A stretch of DNA of 64,000 nucleotides from CAWDCV01 sp963728125 (lineage in GTDB: Bacteria; Actinomycetota; Actinomycetes; CAWDCV01): positions 495,931-559,930 of the forward strand of contig CAVSIZ010000019.1 in the NCBI GenBank assembly GCA_963728125.1. Direction: 5' to 3'. The notes under the pieces are model-generated. The model ran no database searches. It was not told the origin of the DNA and was given only the letters and a program-made list of their open reading frames with translations. Numbering within the stretch: position 1 is the first letter of the stretch; the number at the start of each line of letters is the position of its first letter. The translations under genes and the position numbers were made by a program. Shown here piece by piece: positions 43,378 through 52,620 of the stretch.

Positions 43378-44555
43378 CTGATGTAGCCGGCGGAAGCCGT
43401 GCCGACGTTCTCGGCGCGCTTCGCGAACAACGAATCGAGACTCCCTCCTGGGCGTACGGCAACTCCGGGACACGCTTCAAGGTGTTCGCGCAGCAGGGTG
43501 TGCCGCGAACGCCGCAGGAGAAGATCGACGACGCTGCCCAGGTCAACGCGTTCACCGGTATTGCGCCGACCGTGTCGCTGCACATCCCCTGGGACAAGGT
43601 CGACGACTACGCCGCTCTTGCTGCGTACGCCCGAGACCGGGGTGTGTCACTCGGCGCCATCAATGCCAACGTCTTCCAGGACGACGACTACATGCTGGGC
43701 AGCGTCACCAATCCCGACGCTGGCATCCGCCGCAAGGCAATCGACCATCTGCTGGAGTGCGTCGAGATTGCCCAGCAGACCGGATCCCGCGACGTCAAGC
43801 TCTGGTTCTCGGACGGCATGAACTACCCAGGGCAGGACAACGTCCGAGCCCGTCAGGATCGATTGGCTGTGGCGCTGCGCGAGACGTACGACCGGCTTGG
43901 CGACGATCAGCGCATCCTGCTCGAGTACAAGCTGTTCGAGCCGGCGTTCTACGTGATGGACGTCCCGGACTGGGGGACGTCGTACGCCCACTGTGTAGAG
44001 CTGGGACCCAAGGCGGTGGTTGTTCTCGACACCGGGCACCACGCTCCGAACACGAACATCGAGTTCATCGTGGCGATGTTGCTGCGGCTCGGGAAACTCG
44101 GCGCGTTCGACTTCAACAGCCGCTTCTATGCCGACGACGACCTCATGGTCGGGGCCGCGGATCCGTTCCAGCTGTTCCGCATCATGCACGAGATCATTCA
44201 GGCTGATGCGCTGCGTCCCGAGGCCGGCATCGCATTCATGCTCGACCAGTGCCACAACATCGAGCCGAAGATTCCCGGGCAGATCCGCAGCATCATGAAC
44301 GTGCAGGAAGCCACCGCAAAGGCGCTGCTCGTCGATGTCGGAGCGCTCGCTGCGGCACAGCAGGCCGGAGATGTGCTTGGTGCGAACGGCGTCGTGATGG
44401 ACGCCTACAACACCGACGTACGACCGTTGCTGGCGCAGCTGCGCGAGGACATGGGCCTGGATCCTGACCCCTTTGCGGCGTACTACCGATCCGGCTACCA
44501 GGACCGCATCGTCGCCGATCGGGTAGGAGGATCACAGGCCGGTTGGGGCGCGTGA
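43374..44555 (+). CDS. rhaI: L-rhamnose isomerase (RhaI type)
   Basis: A 393-residue TIM-barrel isomerase that converts L-rhamnose to L-rhamnulose. Landmarks are SWAYGNSGTRFKVFAQQGVPR near residue 26, LHIPWDK near 68, LEYKLFEPAFYVMDVPDWG near 184 and VVLDTGHHAPNTNIE near 220. The latter two hold the metal-binding Glu, Asp and His. The length and motifs match the Pseudomonas/actinobacterial RhaI group rather than E. coli RhaA. The stop overlaps the aldolase start (TGATG). Confidence 0.93.
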   Translation: MTDVAGGSRADVLGALREQRIETPSWAYGNSGTRFKVFAQQGVPRTPQEKIDDAAQVNAFTGIAPTVSLHIPWDKVDDYAALAAYARDRGVSLGAINANVFQDDDYMLGSVTNPDAGIRRKAIDHLLECVEIAQQTGSRDVKLWFSDGMNYPGQDNVRARQDRLAVALRETYDRLGDDQRILLEYKLFEPAFYVMDVPDWGTSYAHCVELGPKAVVVLDTGHHAPNTNIEFIVAMLLRLGKLGAFDFNSRFYADDDLMVGAADPFQLFRIMHEIIQADALRPEAGIAFMLDQCHNIEPKIPGQIRSIMNVQEATAKALLVDVGALAAAQQAGDVLGANGVVMDAYNTDVRPLLAQLREDMGLDPDPFAAYYRSGYQDRIVADRVGGSQAGWGA

Positions 44556-46588
44556 TGCCCGAGACCGTCGGGGATCTGGTCTCACGCTCCAATCGGTTGG
44601 GCTCCGACCCGCGCAACACCAACTACGCCGGCGGCAACACCTCGGCGAAGGGAGCCGAGACCGACCCCGTGACCCAGCAGCCGGTTGAGCTGCTCTGGGT
44701 GAAGGGCTCCGGTGGCGACCTCGGCACGCTGACCGCCACGGGGCTCGCGGTGCTGCGCCTCGATCGGCTACGCGCGTTGGTCGACGTCTATCCGGGCGTC
44801 GAGCGCGAGGACGAGATGGTCGCCGCGTTCGACTACTGCCTGTTCGGCACCGGTGGTGCGGCGCCGTCGATCGATACCGCCATGCACGGGTTGGTCGACG
44901 CCGCGCATGTCGACCATCTGCACCCCGACGCCGGCATCGCCATCGCGACGGCCGCCGATGGTGAGGCACTGACCAAGGCGATCTTCGGCGACCGTATGGT
45001 CTGGGTGCCGTGGCGGCGTCCCGGCTTCCAGCTGGGCCTCGACATCGCCGCGGTGAAGCACGAGAACCCGCAGGCCATGGGTGTCATCTTGGGCGGCCAT
45101 GGCATCACCGCGTGGGGCGATACGAGTGAGGAGTGCGAGGCGAACTCGCTCGAGATCATCCGCCTCGCGCAGGCGTACCTCGATGAGCACGGGAAGGCCG
45201 AGCCGTTCGGACCGGTCGTTTCCGGGTACGAGCCGCTGCCCGAGGAGAAGCGTCGCGCCCGCGCTGCAGCGCTGGCACCCGTTCTCCGCGGCCTCGCGTC
45301 GACCGATCGGCCGCAGATCGGCCACTTCACGGATACCGACGTCGTGCTCGACTTCGTCAGCCGCGAGCGGCATTCAGACCTTGCAGCGCTCGGCACGTCC
45401 TGCCCGGATCACTTCCTGCGCACCAAGGTGCGACCGATGGTCCTCGACCTTCCACCGTCGGCGCCGCTGGACGAGACGATCGCGCGCCTGCGCGAGCTGC
45501 ACGTCCAGTATCGCGAGGAGTACACCGCCTACTACGACCGGAACGCCGAGCCGGACAGCCCGCCGATCCGGGGCGCGGATCCGGCGATTGTCCTGATCCC
45601 CGGCGTCGGCATGTTCTCCTTCGGTAAGGACAAGCAGACCGCACGCGTGGCCGGCGAGTTCTACGTCAACGCCATCAACGTCATGCGGGGCGCCGAAGCC
45701 GTCTCCACCTACGCACCAATCGACGAGCGCGAGAAGTTCCACATCGAGTACTGGGCGCTGGAAGAAGCGAAGCTGCAGCGAATGCCGAAGCCGAAGCCGC
45801 TCGCGACCCGAGTCGCGCTGGTCACTGGTGCAGCGTCCGGCATCGGCAAGGCCACCGCCGAACGACTTGCCGCGGAAGGGGCATGCGTTGTCGTCGCCGA
45901 CCTGGACGCAGAGAAGGCATCCGGGGCGGCGGCCGAGATCGGCAATGCGGACGTCGCCGTTGGCGTCGGAGCCGACGTATCCGATGAGGATGATGTACGC
46001 AAGGCGATGGAGGCGGCTGTCCTCGCGTTCGGCGGTCTGGACCTCGTTGTCAACAATGCCGGACTGTCCATCTCGAAGCCGCTCCTCGAGACCACGGCCC
46101 GCGATTGGGATCTCCAGCATGACGTCATGGCGAAGGGATCGTTCCTCGTCTCGCGAGAGGCGGCTCGCGTCATGCAGGCGCAGGATATGGGCGGCGACAT
46201 CGTCTACATCTCCAGCAAGAACGCCGTGTTCGCCGGGCCCAACAACGTTGCGTACGGCGCAACCAAAGCCGACCAGGCCCATCAGGTGCGGCTGCTTGCT
46301 GCCGAGCTGGGTGATCTCGGCATCCGGGTTAACGGCATCAACCCCGATGGTGTTGTCCGGGGTTCTGGCATCTTCTCCAGTGGCTGGGGAGCGCAACGTG
46401 CTGCCGTGTACGGCGTACCCGAGGACGAGCTCGGTGCCTTCTATGCTCAGCGCACGCTGCTGAAGCAGGAGGTGCTGCCGGAGCACGTCGCGAATGCTGT
46501 CTTCGTGCTGACGAGCGGCGAGCTGTCGCGCACCACCGGCCTGCACATCCCGGTCGACGCCGGTGTGGCTGCGGGCTTCTTGCGGTGA
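44555..46588 (+). CDS. rhaD: Bifunctional rhamnulose-1-phosphate aldolase/short-chain dehydrogenase
   Basis: A 677-residue fusion. Residues about 1-410 are a class II aldolase/adducin-fold domain with zinc-site His in GGHGI and in DHLHPD. Residues about 415-677 are a short-chain dehydrogenase with VTGAASGIGKATAERLAAEGA and the catalytic YGATKADQ. The first half splits L-rhamnulose-1-phosphate into DHAP and L-lactaldehyde. The second oxidises lactaldehyde to L-lactate with NAD+. ATG at 44555 overlaps the isomerase stop. In-frame TTG 44543 and GTG 44552 are other possible starts. The product feeds the LutABC genes three cistrons later. Confidence 0.92.
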   Translation: MPETVGDLVSRSNRLGSDPRNTNYAGGNTSAKGAETDPVTQQPVELLWVKGSGGDLGTLTATGLAVLRLDRLRALVDVYPGVEREDEMVAAFDYCLFGTGGAAPSIDTAMHGLVDAAHVDHLHPDAGIAIATAADGEALTKAIFGDRMVWVPWRRPGFQLGLDIAAVKHENPQAMGVILGGHGITAWGDTSEECEANSLEIIRLAQAYLDEHGKAEPFGPVVSGYEPLPEEKRRARAAALAPVLRGLASTDRPQIGHFTDTDVVLDFVSRERHSDLAALGTSCPDHFLRTKVRPMVLDLPPSAPLDETIARLRELHVQYREEYTAYYDRNAEPDSPPIRGADPAIVLIPGVGMFSFGKDKQTARVAGEFYVNAINVMRGAEAVSTYAPIDEREKFHIEYWALEEAKLQRMPKPKPLATRVALVTGAASGIGKATAERLAAEGACVVVADLDAEKASGAAAEIGNADVAVGVGADVSDEDDVRKAMEAAVLAFGGLDLVVNNAGLSISKPLLETTARDWDLQHDVMAKGSFLVSREAARVMQAQDMGGDIVYISSKNAVFAGPNNVAYGATKADQAHQVRLLAAELGDLGIRVNGINPDGVVRGSGIFSSGWGAQRAAVYGVPEDELGAFYAQRTLLKQEVLPEHVANAVFVLTSGELSRTTGLHIPVDAGVAAGFLR

Positions 46589-48048
46589 CGAACGTCGCAG
46601 TCGCGGCCGTCGACCTCGGCGCGTCCAGCGGCCGGGTCATGGTGGGCAACGTGGGCGTGGATCACCTCTCGCTCGACGAGGTCCACCGTTTCCCGAACGT
46701 TCCGGTCCGGACGCGCGGGACGCTGCACTGGGACATCTTGCGGCTCTACGGCGACATCCTCGAGGGTCTGCGCGCAGCGTCACGTCACGGTGTCGGCTCG
46801 ATCGGTATCGACACGTGGGCGATCGACTACGGATTGCTCGACGCAAGCGGCGCGCTGCTTGGCAACCCCGTGCACTATCGCGACGGACGAACCGCTGGCG
46901 TTCTCGAGCACGTCGTCGCCGAGGTGCCGGAGCAAGAGCTGTACGCAACAACGGGCATCCAACAGCTGCCGTTCAACACGCTGTACCAGCTCGTCAGCGC
47001 TCTGGGAACGCCATCGCTCGAGGCTGCGCGGACGATGCTGCTCATCCCGGACTTGCTCGCGTACTGGCTCACCGGCTCGGTCGGTGCTGAAGCGACGAAC
47101 GCGTCGACGACACAGCTCTACGACGTGCGCGGTCGGGCCTGGGCGAAGGACCTGGCGAAGCGCGTCGGTCTGCCCGACGAGATCCTGCCGCCCCTGCGCG
47201 AGCCCGGCGACGTGATCGGCACGCTGCACCCGGAGGTCGTGGAGGACGTCGGGCTGCCCACCGACCTGCCCGTCATTGCCGTCGGATCCCACGACACCGC
47301 ATCAGCCGTGGTCGGCGTGCCGGCCGAGAACGATCGCTTCGCGTATGTCTCGTGTGGGACCTGGTCGCTTGTCGGGGTCGAGCTGGATGCGCCGGTGCTG
47401 ACGGAGGACGCAAGGCGAGCCAACTTTACGAACGAAGGCGGCGTCGACGGCAGCATCCGCTTCCTTCGAAACGTGATGGGCCTGTGGCTGCTGCAGGAGT
47501 CGTTGCGTACGTGGACCGCGACGGGCACGTCGTACGATCTCTCCACCCTGCTCGCCGAGGCCGCAGCGGTTCAGCCGTTCCGTGCGCTGGTAGATCCGGA
47601 CTTGCCGACTTTCCTGCCGCCGGGCGACATGCCGGCTCGGATCGCCGATGCCTGCCAGTCGACCGGTCAGACACCACCTCAGAGCCCCGCCGCAACCGTG
47701 CGCTGCATCCTCGACAGCCTCGCGGTCGCGTACCGGCGGACGGTGCGACAGGTGAAGCAGCTGACTGGTCGCGAGATCGACGTCGTTCACGTCGTCGGTG
47801 GTGGTGCGCGCAACACGCTGCTCTGTCAACTCACCGCTGACGCGTGCGGCATCCCGGTTGTTGCCGGCCCGGTGGAGGGCACTGCGCTAGGGAACGTCCT
47901 CGTGCAGGCGCGCACGCTTGGTGCGCCGCTGTCTGATCTCGCCACCATGCGCGCACTGCTTCGTGCCACGCAGGATTTGCAGCAGTACGAGCCGCGGGGT
48001 GACGCAGCAGCGTGGCAGGCTGCCGAGGTGCGGATCTACGGATCGTGA
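46585..48048 (+). CDS. rhaB: Rhamnulokinase
   Basis: A 487-residue FGGY kinase that phosphorylates L-rhamnulose at O1. The N-terminal ATPase motif AAVDLGASSGRVMVG, the sugar-site block DTWAIDYGLLD, VGSHDTASAVVGVP and the C-terminal VVGGGARNTLLCQLTADA are all present. GTG at 46585 overlaps the aldolase stop (GTGA), and its own stop overlaps the LutA start. It completes the isomerase-kinase-aldolase route. Confidence 0.93.
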   Translation: MTNVAVAAVDLGASSGRVMVGNVGVDHLSLDEVHRFPNVPVRTRGTLHWDILRLYGDILEGLRAASRHGVGSIGIDTWAIDYGLLDASGALLGNPVHYRDGRTAGVLEHVVAEVPEQELYATTGIQQLPFNTLYQLVSALGTPSLEAARTMLLIPDLLAYWLTGSVGAEATNASTTQLYDVRGRAWAKDLAKRVGLPDEILPPLREPGDVIGTLHPEVVEDVGLPTDLPVIAVGSHDTASAVVGVPAENDRFAYVSCGTWSLVGVELDAPVLTEDARRANFTNEGGVDGSIRFLRNVMGLWLLQESLRTWTATGTSYDLSTLLAEAAAVQPFRALVDPDLPTFLPPGDMPARIADACQSTGQTPPQSPAATVRCILDSLAVAYRRTVRQVKQLTGREIDVVHVVGGGARNTLLCQLTADACGIPVVAGPVEGTALGNVLVQARTLGAPLSDLATMRALLRATQDLQQYEPRGDAAAWQAAEVRIYGS

Positions 48049-48785
48049 AGGTTGCCCTGCAGGTCACCTGCATCAACGACGCCATGTTTCCGCAGACCGG
48101 ACGTGCCGTGGTCCGACTGCTGCGCCGCCTTGGGATCGACGTCGACTTTCCGATGGCGCAGACTTGCTGCGGACAGCCGATGGTCAACACCGGCTACCTG
48201 GACGAGGCGATTCCAGCGGTGCGGCAATACGTCGAGGCGTTTGCGGACTACGACGCCGTCGTGACACCGTCCGGGTCTTGCGCGGGTTCCGTACGACATC
48301 AGCACGGACTCGTTGCTCGCCGCGCCGGCGACCCGGCACTCGAAGCGGCAGTTGCAACAATGTCCCCGAAGGCGTACGAGCTGAGTGAGTTCCTCGTCGA
48401 TGTCGTCGGGGTCACCGATGTCGGTGCGTATTTCCCGCATCGCACGACGTACCACCCCACGTGCCATTCACTGCGCATGCTGGGTGTCGGCGACCGGCCG
48501 CGACGGTTGCTGGAGTCGGTTCGCGGCATCACTCTCGTTGACCTGCCGAGGGCCGGCGAGTGCTGCGGTTTCGGTGGGACATTCGCGCTCAAGAACGCGG
48601 ACACGTCGGTGGCCATGGGTGCCGACAAGGCCCAACATGTGCGCGAGACCGGCGCCGAGGTCCTCGTCGCGGGCGACAATTCGTGCCTGCTGCACATCGG
48701 CGGCTTGCTGTCCCGGCAGCGTGCAGGCGTGCGAACGCTGCATCTTGCCGAGGTGCTGGCTTCCACGGAACAGGAACCCGCGTGA
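48045..48785 (+). CDS. lutA: L-lactate utilisation protein LutA ((Fe-S)-binding)
   Basis: A 246-residue protein with two CCG domains: TCCGQPMVNTGY near residue 43 and GECCGFGGTFALKN near 175. It also has SCAGSVRH and a NSCLLHIGG block. These bind iron-sulphur clusters in the LutABC L-lactate dehydrogenase complex. GTG at 48045 overlaps the rhamnulokinase stop, so lactate oxidation is translationally coupled to rhamnose breakdown. It works with LutB and LutC to convert L-lactate to pyruvate. Confidence 0.92.
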   Translation: MKVALQVTCINDAMFPQTGRAVVRLLRRLGIDVDFPMAQTCCGQPMVNTGYLDEAIPAVRQYVEAFADYDAVVTPSGSCAGSVRHQHGLVARRAGDPALEAAVATMSPKAYELSEFLVDVVGVTDVGAYFPHRTTYHPTCHSLRMLGVGDRPRRLLESVRGITLVDLPRAGECCGFGGTFALKNADTSVAMGADKAQHVRETGAEVLVAGDNSCLLHIGGLLSRQRAGVRTLHLAEVLASTEQEPA

Positions 48786-50278
48786 CCGCGACCTTCGTCG
48801 GCATGCCGCCGTTCCCGGAGGCGGCGCGCGCTGCATTGGCGGACACGCAGCTTCGTCGCAACCTTGCTCATGCCACGAGCACGATCCGAGCGAAGCGAGC
48901 GGCCGTTGTCGCAGAGGTCGACGAGTGGGAGGCGTTGCGCCAGGCCGGCGCCGCCATCAAGGACCGCGCGCTGCGTCACCTGGACTCCTACCTCATCCAG
49001 TTGGAGCAGTCACTCACCTCCGCCGGCGCCACGGTGCACTGGGCGCAAGACGCTGCGGAGGCCGGCGCGATCGTCGCCGACATCACCCGTCGAGCAGGTG
49101 CGGATGAGGTCGTCAAGGTCAAGTCGATGGCGACTCAGGAGATCGGGCTCAACGAGACGCTGGCCGCCGCCGGGATCGCAGCCTGGGAAACCGACCTCGC
49201 CGAGCTCATCGTGCAACTCGGCGACGACCTGCCATCGCACATCCTGGTGCCGGCCATCCATCGCAACCGCGCGGAAGTGCGAGAGATCTTCCTGCGGAAG
49301 ATGGGTGATGCCGGGCGGCCGGCGCCGGAGTCGCTGACCGATGAGCCGGCGGCGCTGGCTGCCGCTGCGCGCCAGCACCTGCGGGAGAAGTTCCTCCGCG
49401 CAAAGGTCGCGGTGTCCGGCGCCAACTTTGCGGTCGCGGAGACGGGGACGCTCGTCGTCGTCGAGTCCGAGGGCAATGGACGGATGTGCCTCACCCTGCC
49501 CGAGACGCTCATCACCGTCGTCGGCATCGAAAAGATCGTGCCGACGTGGGCCGATCTCGAGGTCTTCCTTCAGCTGCTGCCGCGCTCCTCTACCGGCGAA
49601 CGCATGAACCCGTACAACTCGATGTGGACCGGCGTCACTCCTGGTGACGGGCCGCAGGATGTGCACGTCGTCTTGCTCGACAACGGCCGCACCGATGTCC
49701 TTGCCGACGCGGTCGGCAGGCAGGCGTTGCGATGCATTCGCTGCTCCGCCTGCCTCAACGTGTGTCCGGTGTACGAGCGCACCGGCGGCCATGCCTACGG
49801 CTCGGTCTATCCCGGCCCGATCGGCGCGATCCTCACGCCAATGCTGCGTGGCGTCGGACACGATGCAGCGACTGACTCGCTGCCCTATGCGTCGTCGCTG
49901 TGCGGTGCGTGCTACGAGGTCTGCCCCGTTGCCATCGACATCCCCGAGGTGCTGGTTCATCTGCGGTCCAAAGTCGTCGATGCGCACCGTGGGCGCGTAC
50001 CGCATGGGCAGGACGCCGCAATGGGTGTGGCTTCGTGGACATTGGGATCGCAGCGTCGCTTGCGGCTTGCCGAACGCGCGGCGTCGCTGTCCGGACGGCT
50101 GACGTCACGGCTCGCACGCCGTCGCGCGCCGGGAGGACGAGCAGTGCTGGGAAGGCTGCCGTGGCCGGCGTCGAAGTGGACCGACACTCGTGATCTGCCG
50201 GCGCCGCCGACGGAGTCGTTCCGTGCCTGGTGGGCGCGTACCGACGGGGGACATCGCGATCCACAGCAGCGCCCATGA
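48782..50278 (+). CDS. lutB: L-lactate utilisation protein LutB (iron-sulphur)
   Basis: A 498-residue protein. The N-terminal LutB/YkgF domain (KVKSMATQEIGLNE, then AETGTLVVVESEGNGR) is followed by two clusters of [4Fe-4S] ligands, CIRCSACLNVCP near residue 318 and CGACYEVCP near 376. The C-terminal tail is Arg-rich. It is the electron-transfer subunit of the lactate-oxidising complex. GTG at 48782 overlaps the LutA stop, and its stop overlaps LutC. Confidence 0.93.
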   Translation: MTATFVGMPPFPEAARAALADTQLRRNLAHATSTIRAKRAAVVAEVDEWEALRQAGAAIKDRALRHLDSYLIQLEQSLTSAGATVHWAQDAAEAGAIVADITRRAGADEVVKVKSMATQEIGLNETLAAAGIAAWETDLAELIVQLGDDLPSHILVPAIHRNRAEVREIFLRKMGDAGRPAPESLTDEPAALAAAARQHLREKFLRAKVAVSGANFAVAETGTLVVVESEGNGRMCLTLPETLITVVGIEKIVPTWADLEVFLQLLPRSSTGERMNPYNSMWTGVTPGDGPQDVHVVLLDNGRTDVLADAVGRQALRCIRCSACLNVCPVYERTGGHAYGSVYPGPIGAILTPMLRGVGHDAATDSLPYASSLCGACYEVCPVAIDIPEVLVHLRSKVVDAHRGRVPHGQDAAMGVASWTLGSQRRLRLAERAASLSGRLTSRLARRRAPGGRAVLGRLPWPASKWTDTRDLPAPPTESFRAWWARTDGGHRDPQQRP

Positions 50279-50934
50279 GCGCGCGGGACGACATCCTCGG
50301 TCGTGTTCGGGCGGCACTCGCCGACACCGCCGAACCGGCACCGGTTTCCTGGGAGTACGGCCGGTCGACCAGTCGTGACGACGTCATCGATCTGTTCGCC
50401 GAACGCGTGGCCGACTACCGAGCCGTCGTGCATCGCTGTTCCGCCGACCGTGTCGGCGACGTGGTCGCAGGCATCTTCGGTCCCGACTCGCGAGTTGTTG
50501 TACCGGACGGCTTTCCCGACGCCGCCGTACCGCCCGTCCTGCACGTCGTCCGTGACGATCCTGACAACCCGCTTTCCGCGATCGACCTCGACAGCATGGA
50601 CGGCGTGCTGACGACGAGTGCGTGCGCCATCGCGGTCACCGGAACGGTCGTGCTCGATCACGGGCCTGGCCAAGGGCGGCGCGCCGTCAGCCTGGTGCCC
50701 GATCGACTCGTCTGCATCGTCGACGCGGACCAGGTTGTCGATGACGTTCCGGCCGCTGTTGCTCGGCTCGACCCGCGGCGAGCGCAGACGTGGATCTCAG
50801 GGCCGAGCGCAACGAGCGACATCGAGCTGAGCCGCGTCGAAGGCGTGCACGGCCCGCGCGAGCTACACGTCGTGCTCGTCGAGACTGGGCTTGTCGAGAC
50901 ATCGCCAGGACAGTCCGGGGTAGGAGCAGGCTGA
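50275..50934 (+). CDS. lutC: L-lactate utilisation protein LutC
   Basis: A 219-residue LUD-domain protein (SARDDILGRVRAAL at the start, GVLTTSACAIAVTGTVVLD near residue 105, and SDIELSRVEGVHGPRELHVVLV at the end). It is the third part of the LutABC L-lactate oxidation system. ATG at 50275 overlaps the LutB stop. It is the last gene of the rhamnose-lactate operon that starts at 38249. Confidence 0.93.
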   Translation: MSARDDILGRVRAALADTAEPAPVSWEYGRSTSRDDVIDLFAERVADYRAVVHRCSADRVGDVVAGIFGPDSRVVVPDGFPDAAVPPVLHVVRDDPDNPLSAIDLDSMDGVLTTSACAIAVTGTVVLDHGPGQGRRAVSLVPDRLVCIVDADQVVDDVPAAVARLDPRRAQTWISGPSATSDIELSRVEGVHGPRELHVVLVETGLVETSPGQSGVGAG

Positions 50935-50966
50935 CCCGCCCTACACCTCGCATGGAAGAGGACAGC

Positions 50967-51803
50967 ATGCCTGCCGTACCGACCATTCGACTCAACAACG
51001 GTGTCGAGATTCCCCAGCTCGGCTTTGGTGTCTTCCAGATCGAACCCGAGCAGACGCGCGAGGCGACACTGATGGCCCTCGAGGTCGGCTACCGGCACAT
51101 CGACACCGCCGAGATGTACGGCAACGAGAAGCAGGTGGGGGAGGCGGTGCGCGACAGCGACGTCCCACGCGGCGAGGTATTCGTCACCAGCAAGCTGGAC
51201 AACGGATTCCATGCGTTCGACGATGCGCTCCACGCGTTCGACCAGACGCTCAAAGCTCTCGAGTTCGACTATGTCGACCTGTTCCTCATCCACTGGCCGC
51301 TGCCCAAGGTCGGCAACTACGTCGACACCTGGAGGGCGCTGGAGGAGATCTATCGATCAGGTCGCGCTCGCGCCATCGGGGTGTCGAATTTCCAGCCGCA
51401 CCATCTGCGCCGGCTGCAAGACGAGACCGAGATCACGCCCGCGGTCAACCAGATCGAGGTGCATCCGTACCTCGTTCAGGACGACGTGCGTGCGTACGAC
51501 GCTGAGCGGGGGATCGCCACCGAGGCCTACTCGCCCATAGCGCAGGGCCTCGTCCTCGATGACCCGAAGATCGTCGGCATCGCTGAGCGTCTGGAGCGCA
51601 CGCCTGCCCAGGTGACGCTGCGCTGGCACATCCAGCGCGGCGACATCGTGTTCCCGAAGTCCGTGACACGTGAGCGGGTCGAGGAGAACCTCGACATCTT
51701 CGATTTCGAGCTATCCGATCACGACATGGCGGCGATCACTGGGCTGAATCGGGACGAACGCACCGGTGAGGACCCGGACACGTTCAATCCCGTCCCCCGC
51801 TGA
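50967..51803 (+). CDS. Aldo/keto reductase
   Basis: A 278-residue NADPH-dependent AKR barrel. Blocks seen are GVEIPQLGFGVFQI, HIDTAEMYGNE (catalytic Asp and Tyr), LIHWPLP and AIGVSNFQPHHL, with the C-terminal FPKSVTRERVEENL cofactor site. ATG at 50967 is preferred because GAAGAGGA precedes it. ATG 50952 would add five residues. It follows LutC by 32 bases. It could reduce lactaldehyde or keto-sugars, but the family is broad, so this is only a suggestion. Confidence 0.88.
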   Translation: MPAVPTIRLNNGVEIPQLGFGVFQIEPEQTREATLMALEVGYRHIDTAEMYGNEKQVGEAVRDSDVPRGEVFVTSKLDNGFHAFDDALHAFDQTLKALEFDYVDLFLIHWPLPKVGNYVDTWRALEEIYRSGRARAIGVSNFQPHHLRRLQDETEITPAVNQIEVHPYLVQDDVRAYDAERGIATEAYSPIAQGLVLDDPKIVGIAERLERTPAQVTLRWHIQRGDIVFPKSVTRERVEENLDIFDFELSDHDMAAITGLNRDERTGEDPDTFNPVPR

Positions 51804-51810
51804 ACTCGTT

Positions 51811-51849
51811 GTCAGAACGGACTCGTCAGAACGGACTCTTCAGAACGGG
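51811..51849. repeat. Short tandem repeat between convergent genes
   Basis: GTCAGAACGGACTC occurs twice in tandem (51811-51824, 51825-51838), followed by a partial third copy (TTCAGAACGGG, 51839-51849) that includes the stop codon of the minus-strand gene. No function is evident. Confidence 0.75.
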
Positions 51850-52598
51850 ACGTGGTGGGCGAGTAGTCCTTCGCCCGTGCCGCGACCGGAGACGATGCGG
51901 CAGAACTCGATGGCGTCGAGCTCGAGTTCGGCACGGTCGGAGCCGAAGATCCACGCACCGCCGGCCGGTCCAGTCAGGCGCAGTGTGCATGGCTGACCGT
52001 GCCGCTCGGCCCACTCGCGTACGACATCGTCGACGATGGCCCCGTCATGCTCGGCGGTGAGCACCAGCCCTGCTCCCACAGCTCGTGCTGTGTCGATGCG
52101 GTGCATCCACGTGTCACGGGTGAGGATCGTGTCGAGCAGGAAGCCGATCACCCAACGCTCCTCGACGCCGTCGACGAGTTCCGGCTCCGGGAATGTGCGG
52201 TTGCGCAGGAGCGCCGGCGCGCGCTTGCGCCCACGCGCAGCCTTGGGTGCCGCGGCCGCGTACCGCGCAATCAGCTCCTGCGACGTCAGGTGTGCGCGCT
52301 CCTCGACCTGCAGTGCGGTGAGCGCATCGATGGGTATGCCTGGCCGCTTCGAGGCCTTGATCTGTTGGCGTACTCCCTCCCGGATCGAGGCCACCATCTC
52401 TGCCATGCCGAGGTTGTGTCCGGCCATATCTCGTACGGTCCAGGCCGCGCAGTCGGTCGGCTGCATCCAGTCATCGCCGTCCAACGTCTGCAATACGTGC
52501 AGGTAGCGCTGGTACTCGTTGGCCGCCAGGCGCATCGCGATCGTTCGATCTAGGGCGGGGCGACGCGGCGTGCGCATCGGGGTCAGGGTGGCGGTCAT
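51840..52598 (-). CDS. Maleylpyruvate isomerase family mycothiol-dependent enzyme
   Basis: A 252-residue DinB/MDMPI-fold protein. An N-terminal helix bundle (YLHVLQTLDGDDWMQPTDC, then WTVRDMAGHNLGMAEM with a metal-site His) is followed by a C-terminal domain. Many actinobacterial members use mycothiol, and most lack a known substrate. It is encoded 22 bases after the TetR gene and is the likely regulatory target. A link to the aromatic pathway upstream is possible but not shown. Confidence 0.8.
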   Translation of the reverse strand: MTATLTPMRTPRRPALDRTIAMRLAANEYQRYLHVLQTLDGDDWMQPTDCAAWTVRDMAGHNLGMAEMVASIREGVRQQIKASKRPGIPIDALTALQVEERAHLTSQELIARYAAAAPKAARGRKRAPALLRNRTFPEPELVDGVEERWVIGFLLDTILTRDTWMHRIDTARAVGAGLVLTAEHDGAIVDDVVREWAERHGQPCTLRLTGPAGGAWIFGSDRAELELDAIEFCRIVSGRGTGEGLLAHHVPF

Positions 52599-52620
52599 GG
52601 TGCGCGTCCTTTCTCCTGGC

